A DNA stretch of 23,747 bases, from positions 1 to 23,747 of the forward strand of contig DAXQ01000025.1 of NCBI GenBank assembly GCA_002506485.1, read 5' to 3'. The notes under the pieces are model-generated. The model was given only the letters and a program-made list of their open reading frames with translations, searched no databases and was not told the DNA's origin. Shown here piece by piece: positions 16,063 to 22,828 of the stretch (its first letter is position 1; each line of letters begins with the position of its first letter). Source of the stretch: Euryarchaeota archaeon UBA136. Lineage in GTDB: Archaea > Thermoplasmatota > Poseidoniia > MGIII > CG-Epi1. The translations under genes were made by a program, and so were the position numbers.

Positions 16063-16100
16063 TTGAAGGCCCCTACTCTCACCGGCTTTGTCATGGGTCT

Positions 16101-16108
16101 TATATTAA
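16101..16108 (-). promoter_or_regulatory. TATA-like box for the small protein/helicase operon
   Basis: The minus strand reads TTAATATA, about 42 bases upstream of the TTG at 16062. It is one of two separate boxes in the divergent 97-base region 16063-16159. Confidence 0.45.
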
Positions 16109-16131
16109 TCTGTTGTAGGTATCATCAATAA

Positions 16132-16138
16132 TTTATAG
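16132..16138 (+). promoter_or_regulatory. TATA box for the 16160 gene
   Basis: TTTATAG, centred about 25 bases before GTG 16160. It supports this GTG as the start of a leaderless message. Confidence 0.5.
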
Positions 16139-16159
16139 ATAGTAATGGGGTAATGAGCA

Positions 16160-16768
16160 GTGGATGAAGACAACGAACTGTGGGAATTGGTACGTAAAAG
16201 GGTTTACAATGAAGAACCTGAAGAAGACCTCGGAAATATTGAAGAAACCCTAGAAAACCATGATGTAGAAGAACAAGAGGTAATAAATCAGACCATTCAT
16301 GAAGAACCGTCCGAATCATTCCTTCCTGATCTAGCATCAATAAGCCTGTTCAAGGAAGGGATATTTGCCGGTTTCATATACATTTTTGTAATAATGATTG
16401 TCTTGGGTATATTGACTATCCCGGGTTCAATTACAGCTGCAGTGGGAGGATTTTTCGGGGGCAGGAAAGCTGGAGACCCAGCAAGAGCCTTAACTGCTGC
16501 TATGTTACCATTCCTAATAATTGCTGGATTGTATTTTCTGGCCTCGACTGGAGCACTGCCTCCTGGTTCAGGACCAAATGATGTGGCTGAGGAGGTCGGG
16601 GACCTACTAGGCCATAATCCCAGTGAAGATAATCTAGGGCCAATATCCAAAATGCCGGATAGCAATTCCTCGGTCTTTATCTCAGTAGTGACCTTCGCGT
16701 TTATTGGAGGATTGGTCCAGACTGAAAAAGATAACCGGCCCGAACGAAAAAATACAAATCAGCTATAG
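16160..16768 (+). CDS. Small multi-pass membrane protein of unknown function
   Basis: 202 residues from GTG 16160, placed 25 bases after a TATA box. Residues 1-55 are strongly acidic (many E and D) and probably cytoplasmic. TM segments lie at about 65-87 and 107-127, joined by a glycine-rich stretch (AAVGGFFGGRKAGDPARAL) that could form a tight helix hairpin. A third, weaker hydrophobic segment is at about 172-187, before a charged tail. The glycine-rich double-TM core recalls small archaeal membrane proteins of the DUF5518 type, but I cannot confirm that. It ends convergently with the DASS transporter, the two TAG stops overlapping in CTATAG, so shared function is not implied. Confidence 0.75.
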   Translation: MDEDNELWELVRKRVYNEEPEEDLGNIEETLENHDVEEQEVINQTIHEEPSESFLPDLASISLFKEGIFAGFIYIFVIMIVLGILTIPGSITAAVGGFFGGRKAGDPARALTAAMLPFLIIAGLYFLASTGALPPGSGPNDVAEEVGDLLGHNPSEDNLGPISKMPDSNSSVFISVVTFAFIGGLVQTEKDNRPERKNTNQL

Positions 16769-18328
16769 CCCGGCCCATTCGGTGGCAATATCCCAATAAT
16801 AATTCTGAGCGACCATAAGTAACAGAATTGATATTATGATGAGCGGAAGGCCATTTCTCACAAAATCACTTGACCTAGGGATACCAGAAGCCTGAACAAT
16901 CAAATTGGGCGGAGTACCAAATGAGGTCATAAAGGCGAAAGCCGTGCTGATAGCAGTGATTATTGCAATGAAGGCCAAATTGAAACCAGCGGCTGCGCCA
17001 ACCGCAAGAGTAATCGGTACCAAAATAGCTGCAGCAGCCCCATCACTCATTACATTAGTCAACAAGACAGTGACTACAATTATCACTAGAATTACAACCA
17101 TATCTCCACCAATATCCGAACCATAATCGGCCAACTTGTAGAGACCCCCGGCTAACCAATCTGCAGCCCCATGTGTAACCATGGCCTTGCCCATTGTCAA
17201 TGCAGCACCATAGATGAACATCACGCCCCACCTAAGGCGCTGACGACTGTCTTCCCATTCTAGTACTCCTGTGACGTGCATCAATATGCCGCCTATCATC
17301 GCACAGGTTCCCAATGTCAGTCCATTGAAACCCGAAGTCAAGAAAAGAAGAAATGTAAAACCAAGAATCGAAAGCGCAATCAATTGTCGATCATCAATGG
17401 AATGAGTTGACTCACTGTGGTAGTCTATACTACGATAGCTGACTCTATTCACCATTATCAAAGTGAGAAATACCAGAGGGACCAAAGCGATAGTCAACGG
17501 TGCAGCCAGAATCACCCACTGAACATAGGATATTCGAATATCATAAATCTCTTCTAGAAAACCCATAGCAATGACATTCCTGGCTCCTCCAGAAGGTGTG
17601 GCCAGACCAGCAATTGAACATGAAAATGCTACAGCCAATACTAACGCAATCATCTCGTTGGGTCGCTTGCGAATTTCTGTCTTATCAGCTATAGTAAGAA
17701 CGATGGGGAGCATAATCGCTGCTACACTGTGATCAGGTATTATAGCAGCCATAAAACTGCATATCACTATTGTTCCAAATATCAGGGAATAATTAGAACC
17801 GGTGAAAGGCCGCAGCAATTTTCGGATTATCAAATTCTCCGCACCCGATTTTGAAATTCCCTGAGCCATAATCAATGAACCTAGAATCATGAAAACCGCA
17901 TCTGAAGCATACGAAGAGAAAGCAGCGTCCCGTTCCTCTCCCAGAAGGACCAGAGCAACTCCGGCCATTAATGCTGTAACTGGCAACGGAAAAGTCTCAG
18001 ATACCCAAAGATAGATTATGAAGAGAAAAAGTGTGAACACGTTGCGACCTCCTGAATTGAGGCCATCTGCAAATAGAAACAACAATAAGTGAATGAAAGA
18101 AACTATCATGAAACCTGCACCAAATTTTCTGAAAGTTGAATTCCGGTAGAGGCGGTAAATTGCATGCTGTCTAGCTTTGGAATCAAGCAAATCTGATTGG
18201 AGATTCAAAAGGGTTCTTCGACGCTTGAGCTGATCAACCCTGCTAGGGACTATGTGTTCTTCTTCCATTGACTCTGCAACAATCTCCATACTGTCCAGCA
18301 TATCCTCAAATTCTTGGTCCGGGCTCAT
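16763..18328 (-). CDS. DASS/SLC13-family sodium:anion (sulfate/dicarboxylate) symporter
   Basis: 521 residues from ATG 18328, which overlaps the Usp stop as ATGA; a TTG at 18340 would add four residues. Residues 1-68 are a charged cytoplasmic extension, probably coiled coil. About eleven hydrophobic segments follow. The two inverted-repeat signature loops of the family are visible as ATPSGGARNVI (243-253) and FGTPPNLIVQASG (470-482); these hairpins bind Na+ and the carboxylate or oxyanion. VMSDGAAAAILVPI (426-439) and PDHSVAAIMLPI (198-209) are the paired membrane helices next to them. Family substrates are di- and tricarboxylates, sulfate or phosphate; the actual one is unknown. Coupling to a universal-stress protein suggests regulation of transport by that protein (inference). 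Confidence 0.92.
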   Translation of the reverse strand: MSPDQEFEDMLDSMEIVAESMEEEHIVPSRVDQLKRRRTLLNLQSDLLDSKARQHAIYRLYRNSTFRKFGAGFMIVSFIHLLLFLFADGLNSGGRNVFTLFLFIIYLWVSETFPLPVTALMAGVALVLLGEERDAAFSSYASDAVFMILGSLIMAQGISKSGAENLIIRKLLRPFTGSNYSLIFGTIVICSFMAAIIPDHSVAAIMLPIVLTIADKTEIRKRPNEMIALVLAVAFSCSIAGLATPSGGARNVIAMGFLEEIYDIRISYVQWVILAAPLTIALVPLVFLTLIMVNRVSYRSIDYHSESTHSIDDRQLIALSILGFTFLLFLTSGFNGLTLGTCAMIGGILMHVTGVLEWEDSRQRLRWGVMFIYGAALTMGKAMVTHGAADWLAGGLYKLADYGSDIGGDMVVILVIIVVTVLLTNVMSDGAAAAILVPITLAVGAAAGFNLAFIAIITAISTAFAFMTSFGTPPNLIVQASGIPRSSDFVRNGLPLIIISILLLMVAQNYYWDIATEWAGL

Positions 18329-19125
18329 CTTAACACACAAACTGGCACTGCGGCGCTCAATACCAGTTGATGAAGCAGAGTATCACTTACTGCGTCTTCA
18401 ACGTCTGGTAAAATTACAATCCTAGCTCCTTCTTGCCTTAAAACCGAATTGGTTATTGCCCTTCGAGTCCTGAATAAACTCAAGGGGATTATGGTTGATG
18501 TAATATGGAAATCGCCTCCTAAACTAGTTCTTAGTTCGGACACTGCCCCATCAAGGGCCTCGGCTCCACCAAAGATTTCCGTGCCCAAGTGCAAAAATTC
18601 TATGTCACATCCAAATTTGCGTGCAAAGCTCTCAATCATTTTCAACCCGCGTTCTGGTAATTCAGGTCCATCAAAAACTACCAGAGCTGGTGAGCCCGGA
18701 CCAGGTAAAGGATGGGCCTCACGAACGACAAATGCATGGGAAGACTCTGAATCCAGAATTCGTTCAACCTCAGAACCTGTAAATAATCTAGTAATCACTG
18801 ATCTAAAAGGACCCAGAACAAGGGTGTCTGCAGTTCCATCACTAATCATTTGAGCCAAAATCTTGCGTCTCTTACCTGTCTTCAGCACTGGTGTAATTTT
18901 GACATCCGTAATCCCTTCAACCAATATATCAAGCTGTCGTTTACCAAGTGTTGCAAAGCCCTTGCTGGTCTCATCAGAAGCTGTCATGGTACCAGTCTTA
19001 GAAGGATTGCTAACAAAAATTGCAGTCAATGGAATATTCAGTCGTTTGGCCAATGCAATAGCATATTCTCTGGAAGGCTTCAACCGCTTGGAAGGGTCGA
19101 CAGGCAACAGCAATTTATCGAACAT
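18325..19125 (-). CDS. Tandem universal stress protein (two Usp domains)
   Basis: 266 residues from ATG 19125, preferred over TTG 19137 because a TATA box (19149-19158) is centred 28-29 bases upstream. Domain 1 (1-136) begins FDKLLLPVDPS, the usual Usp first strand, and ends with VLGPFRSVITRLFTGSEVERIL. That segment aligns with the Usp ATP loop G-x2-G-x9-G-S but lacks the middle glycine. Domain 2 (145-266) repeats the alpha/beta fold (ALVVFDGPELPERGLKMI to VPVCVLR) and has no recognisable ATP loop. Tandem Usp proteins often regulate transporters or stress responses. The four-base ATGA overlap with the DASS transporter indicates coupled translation and probably a functional pair. Confidence 0.85.
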   Translation of the reverse strand: MFDKLLLPVDPSKRLKPSREYAIALAKRLNIPLTAIFVSNPSKTGTMTASDETSKGFATLGKRQLDILVEGITDVKITPVLKTGKRRKILAQMISDGTADTLVLGPFRSVITRLFTGSEVERILDSESSHAFVVREAHPLPGPGSPALVVFDGPELPERGLKMIESFARKFGCDIEFLHLGTEIFGGAEALDGAVSELRTSLGGDFHITSTIIPLSLFRTRRAITNSVLRQEGARIVILPDVEDAVSDTLLHQLVLSAAVPVCVLR

Positions 19126-19148
19126 TTCAGGTTGCAATCAACGCAACG

Positions 19149-19158
19149 TATATTTAAC
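19149..19158 (-). promoter_or_regulatory. TATA box for the Usp-DASS operon
   Basis: The minus strand reads TTAAATATAC, centred 28-29 bases before ATG 19125 and only about 16 before TTG 19137. It favours the ATG. Confidence 0.55.
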
Positions 19159-19176
19159 CCTGCCCAGTGAGCGCAA

Positions 19177-19195
19177 CCTGAAATTTTATTTCAGG
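19177..19195. promoter_or_regulatory. Perfect inverted repeat over the TATA region of the eS1 operon
   Basis: CCTGAAA, five spacer bases (TTTTA), then TTTCAGG: a perfect 7-base inverted repeat. The centre and right arm contain the AT-rich TTTTATTT that serves as TATA box about 22-23 bases before the eS1 TTG (19209). A dimeric repressor or autogenous regulator bound here would block TBP. It could also form a short RNA hairpin only if transcription started further upstream, which I do not see. Confidence 0.5.
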
Positions 19196-19208
19196 ACGGA
19201 AAAAACGT

Positions 19209-20033
19209 TTGGCCAAAGTCACTAGAACCAAAGTCAGGGACAAGTGGAAGGGCAAAATGTGGTACCGACTACATGCCCCCTCTATGTTCAATTACGCAGT
19301 AATGGCACACACGCCTGCCAATAGTCCGGAGATTGTCAACGGTAGAATCACAGAAGTCCCACTCGAACAACTTACAGGCGATTATAATCAAAAGAATTTC
19401 ATGATAAAGTTCAGGGTAAACGAAACCCGTGGAAACAACGCCTTCACATCGTTTGACGGCCATCGTTTGACCTCTGATTACAAAAGAGCATTAACCCGTA
19501 GAAGAAATAGTAGAATAGACTGTAATTTCGTACTGAATCTACAAGATGACGTACAAATACGGATCAAACCTATTATCCTAGTAGACAAGCGTATCAAGAA
19601 GTCTCAGGAGAAACTTCTGAGAGCTATCACTCATCAACTCATTGAAAAAGATCTTTCCAAAATGAGCCTGTCAGAGACCCTGAAGAAGATATATTCTGGA
19701 GACCTGAGTAAAGAAGTCTCAACCGCACTAAAAACCACCTATCCGACCAAGAGGGTCGAGATCTCCAAGATAAACGTAATGAATCCGGCCAGCCTAATGG
19801 AAGTACCACCCGAAGATGAAGAACTACAAAGAATTCTGGAAGAAGCTGAAAAAGGAACAACCGAAAAGAAAGATGAGGTTGTTAAAGACACTAAAACCAA
19901 GGAAGAAAGGACAGCGGATGATGAAATTGATTACAGTTCAATGAAGGTTGTGGAACTGAAGGAATTGTTGAAAGAAAGGGAATTGCCTGTTTCTGGAACA
20001 AAGGCTGAGCTAATCGAAAGACTCCAAACTTGA
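19209..20033 (+). CDS. rps3ae: Ribosomal protein eS1 (S3Ae) with C-terminal SAP motif
   Basis: 274 residues from TTG 19209. Residues 1-197 are a complete eS1: DKWKGKMWYRLHAPSMF at the start, then RVNETRGNNAFTSFDGH, LTRRRNSRID and a C-terminal region with YPTKRVEISKINV. eS1 is a small-subunit protein near the mRNA exit and platform. Residues 198-241 are a charged linker rich in E, K and T. Residues 242-274 (YSSMKVVELKELLKERELP, VSGTKAELIERL) match the SAP helix-extended-helix motif, normally a DNA- or RNA-binding element. I do not know SAP as a usual part of archaeal eS1. The stop overlaps the next start (TTGA), so it seems to head an operon with transport genes. The SAP region keeps the same reading frame and similar codon use, so no frameshift is implied. 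Confidence 0.95.
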   Translation: MAKVTRTKVRDKWKGKMWYRLHAPSMFNYAVMAHTPANSPEIVNGRITEVPLEQLTGDYNQKNFMIKFRVNETRGNNAFTSFDGHRLTSDYKRALTRRRNSRIDCNFVLNLQDDVQIRIKPIILVDKRIKKSQEKLLRAITHQLIEKDLSKMSLSETLKKIYSGDLSKEVSTALKTTYPTKRVEISKINVMNPASLMEVPPEDEELQRILEEAEKGTTEKKDEVVKDTKTKEERTADDEIDYSSMKVVELKELLKERELPVSGTKAELIERLQT

Positions 20034-20263
20034 CCCGTCAAGAAGGGGAGCTTTTACCATTCTGGTTTCCAAAGTCAAAGAGAGACCAGATCTGGGCAAT
20101 TGTATTCATTTCACTGACAATACTGAGTATTGGGTGGAACTGGGATTCAGACCAACGCTTTGGAGAATGGATACCAATCTGGATTGTGTACCTAGTTCTT
20201 ATCCAATTCGCATTGGCATATTCTGTCTGGGAATTCTCAAGGGAGTGGCAGAAGGATGAGTGA
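20030..20263 (+). CDS. Small two-TM protein, probable symporter accessory subunit
   Basis: 77 residues from TTG 20030, overlapping the eS1 stop as TTGA. TM segments lie at about 22-37 (IWAIVFISLTILSIGW) and 47-66 (WIPIWIVYLVLIQFALAYSV), with a charged C-terminus. Its size and place directly before an SSS symporter, overlapping it by eight bases, match the known arrangement of small membrane partner proteins next to SSS transporters (for example YhdT with PanF, or the DUF4212 type). The exact family is not identifiable by eye. It probably helps assemble or regulate the symporter. Confidence 0.75.
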   Translation: MTRQEGELLPFWFPKSKRDQIWAIVFISLTILSIGWNWDSDQRFGEWIPIWIVYLVLIQFALAYSVWEFSREWQKDE

Positions 20264-21731
20264 CCTAGCAACAATCCTAATCATTCTTGCCACCTACCTG
20301 ATAATATCAATAGGGATTGGAATATACGGGAGAAGCAAGGATGATAGTGCTGAGGATTACTTCGTAGCTTCCAGAAAAATAGGCCCATGGATTCTGTTTT
20401 GTACACTGGCTGCGACTAATTTCTCGGCTTTCTTCTTTCTGGGTTTTGCAGGGGCCAGTTATCGCGCAGGATGGGGTTTCTATGGAATAATGGCAATGGG
20501 GACATCTCTGGTTGGTCTTTCGATATTGTTATTAGGAATACCAATTCACAAACTGGGAAAAGAAAAAGGATATGTCACTCCTCCTGAGCTGATAGCTGGT
20601 GAAACCAACTCGAAATATTTGGGATGGTTGTATGGAACTGTGCTGGTCGTCTTCACGCTACCCTATCTGGCCACACAACCAATGGGGGCTGGTATCCTAC
20701 TGGAAACATTGTCAGGAGGAGAAATTCCATACTTCACTGGCGCATTCATACTGACTTGTGTAATGGTAATCTATCTTACATTGGGTGGAATGAAGTCTTC
20801 GGCCTTGACAGATGTGTTCCAAGGAATCCTGATGTTCCTGATACTGATAATCTTTGTTCTGAGCTTTTTCCTAAACGAGGACATAGGTGGATTCGGAGAG
20901 GCTGGAAAGGAGCTATGGGACAATAAACCCGATAAATTTGTGAGAGAAGGTAACTTCACCTGGCAAGTAATGCTATCATTTACCCTCTTATGGCCAATAA
21001 CCGTCCCCATGTTTCCTCAATTATTCTCAAGATTCTATATTGCTGAGGATGACAAAGCAATCAGAACTGCAGCCTGGCTTTATCCCGCCGTGGTTCCGAT
21101 TCTGTTCCTTTTTCCAGTAATGATTGGGGTCTATGGTAACATTGTTGATTTTGACCACGCCTTATCAAAAACAGAATCTGACAATATTCTCCCTCTGATC
21201 CTGACTGATTACGCTCCCCTGTGGGCAGCGACCCTAGTCAGCATAGGTGCAATGGCGGCCTTCATGTCCACCGCAGATTCACAAATCCTTGCAATGTCAT
21301 CTATAATAACTAAAGACGGTCTACCGGCTCTTACGGAAGTAAACCCTGTTTTACAAGGGTTCGATGAAAAAAAGATTGGTAGAATTCTAATAGTTGTTCT
21401 TGCGATAATTGGGCTCATACTAGCCTACGATCCCCCTGATACGATCTTCAGCATAGTATCCCAGGCATTCACTGGTCTGGCTATTCTCTTCCCAACCACT
21501 GTAGCTGTCCTTTATTGGGATAGAGTAAAAGCAAATAGTTGTATAGTATCCATACTTGTTGGCGAAATCCTAGTGGGATGGTCCTACTGGTCAGTCAATA
21601 GTGGAACTCCACTGCCTGAATGGTTCACACAAGGATTCCATGCCAGTATGCCTATCATACTAGTAACTGTACTGGTCCTTTGGATATCGACTGAAATAGA
21701 AGAAAGACTAACCGATAACTCCAGTAGCTAA
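20256..21731 (+). CDS. SSS-family sodium:solute symporter
   Basis: 491 residues from ATG 20256 with GAAGGA-like bases just upstream. About thirteen hydrophobic segments fit the LeuT-fold SSS family, which couples Na+ entry to uptake of amino acids, vitamins, sugars or carboxylates. Typical segments are EDYFVASRKIGPW (33-45), ATNFSAFFFLGFAGASYRAGWG (around 53-74), LGGMKSSALTDVFQGILM (around 178-195) and AAFMSTADSQILAMSSIITKDGL (around 335-357), the last including the S-T-A-D-S unit near the sodium sites. The substrate is not determinable, although the PanF/PutP branch looks closest. It is the third gene of the eS1 operon and ends inside the opposing G1P dehydrogenase by 24 bases. Confidence 0.93.
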   Translation: MSDLATILIILATYLIISIGIGIYGRSKDDSAEDYFVASRKIGPWILFCTLAATNFSAFFFLGFAGASYRAGWGFYGIMAMGTSLVGLSILLLGIPIHKLGKEKGYVTPPELIAGETNSKYLGWLYGTVLVVFTLPYLATQPMGAGILLETLSGGEIPYFTGAFILTCVMVIYLTLGGMKSSALTDVFQGILMFLILIIFVLSFFLNEDIGGFGEAGKELWDNKPDKFVREGNFTWQVMLSFTLLWPITVPMFPQLFSRFYIAEDDKAIRTAAWLYPAVVPILFLFPVMIGVYGNIVDFDHALSKTESDNILPLILTDYAPLWAATLVSIGAMAAFMSTADSQILAMSSIITKDGLPALTEVNPVLQGFDEKKIGRILIVVLAIIGLILAYDPPDTIFSIVSQAFTGLAILFPTTVAVLYWDRVKANSCIVSILVGEILVGWSYWSVNSGTPLPEWFTQGFHASMPIILVTVLVLWISTEIEERLTDNSSS

Positions 21732-22727
21732 TGCTGCTTCTTCTATAGCCTTAGGTTCAGTTTTGTCGAGTATGGTTGTACGTTGTGGCCTTATCTCTTT
21801 GGAATTTATGAAAGCTGACAAGACCATACCATCATCCATTCCTAAACCTTTTGAATTAATTGGAGCATTTACAATCTTTAATGTATCTCTTATTTTTTCC
21901 CAATCTCCACCATGTAAGTACATTGTAACTATAGAACCTAAACCACACTGTTCTCCGTGTAATGCTGGATTATCACTATTAGCATCTAACCAATGTGAAA
22001 ATTTATGTTCACCACCGCTTGCTGGACGAGAAGTTCCTGCTATTGACATTGCTACACCACTCGAAATCAATGCCTTAACTACTAATCTGACACCTTCTTC
22101 GGTACCACTAGCTACTTTCTCAATCCCATCCTCCACTAATTGGGCTGCCATCTCAGAAAGTGCTGCTGCATATTCACTATAATCTGCTTTTTGACCATCC
22201 AGTCTCCAGTCAAGTACTGCGGTCTGATTACTCACTATATCGCCAACGCCAGCTGCCAGAAGTCTGGATGGTGCGCGGGATATGATTGTTGTATCGGCTA
22301 CTACTGCAATTGGTGGGATGGCCTGCATTGAGGTCTTTCGTCCTGCCTGCCGAATTGATGATCGCGCCGAACCAAATCCATCGTGGGATGCTGCAGTGGG
22401 GATTGAAACAAACGGTATATTCTTGTTGAAACCAGCCTGTTTAGCCAGATCAATAGGACGGCCTCCTCCGACACCAACCAGGAAATCCATACCATCCAGC
22501 GCATCTTCAACACGAAGTAATTCCTGACTATTGGCACCTTCAACTACAACCTTCTTCATTTGATGGCCGCCAATCTCCAAATATTCATTCACTTGCCTAC
22601 CTGCAATTTTGAGAGTATTGGAATCGCATACTATCAAACCCCTTTCAGGCAGGTCCAACTCAGCTATGACTGCTGGCAACTGTTCCAGAACACTAGGTCC
22701 AGTTACAACAATCCTCGGTAGGACCAT
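21708..22727 (-). CDS. egsA: sn-glycerol-1-phosphate dehydrogenase [NAD(P)+]
   Basis: 339 residues from ATG 22727; an upstream in-frame ATG at 22751 lies inside the TATA box and is unlikely. The enzyme reduces dihydroxyacetone phosphate to sn-glycerol-1-phosphate, setting the archaeal membrane-lipid backbone. The Rossmann segment VGVGGGRPIDLAK and the family signature SIPTAASHDGFGSARSS are exact in style. Likely metal ligands are D163 (AAGVGDIVSN), H241 (SGGEHKFSHWLD) and H257 (ALHGEQCGLG). The N-terminal half is near 50% G+C, while parts of the C-terminal half (around 21841-22020) fall to 27-40%. It overlaps the symporter stop-to-stop by 24 bases. The next gene on the other side is a divergent FKBP. 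Confidence 0.94.
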   Translation of the reverse strand: MVLPRIVVTGPSVLEQLPAVIAELDLPERGLIVCDSNTLKIAGRQVNEYLEIGGHQMKKVVVEGANSQELLRVEDALDGMDFLVGVGGGRPIDLAKQAGFNKNIPFVSIPTAASHDGFGSARSSIRQAGRKTSMQAIPPIAVVADTTIISRAPSRLLAAGVGDIVSNQTAVLDWRLDGQKADYSEYAAALSEMAAQLVEDGIEKVASGTEEGVRLVVKALISSGVAMSIAGTSRPASGGEHKFSHWLDANSDNPALHGEQCGLGSIVTMYLHGGDWEKIRDTLKIVNAPINSKGLGMDDGMVLSAFINSKEIRPQRTTILDKTEPKAIEEAALATGVIG

Positions 22728-22750
22728 CGAACGTGGAGGTCTTGAACGCA

Positions 22751-22760
22751 TTTTATAATA
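22751..22760 (-). promoter_or_regulatory. TATA box for egsA
   Basis: The minus strand reads TATTATAAAA, centred 28-29 bases before ATG 22727. The longer-frame ATG at 22751 has its A inside this box and so would be upstream of the transcript. Confidence 0.6.
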
Positions 22761-22799
22761 ACGAACAGGGGATTAAGAGGCATGCGCTGAACATAAGGG

Positions 22800-22807
22800 C
22801 TTAATAC
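22800..22807 (+). promoter_or_regulatory. TATA box for the FKBP gene
   Basis: CTTAATAC, centred 25-26 bases before ATG 22829, predicting a leaderless message. Confidence 0.45.
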
Positions 22808-22828
22808 TGGTCCTTTTACGCAACGTTC

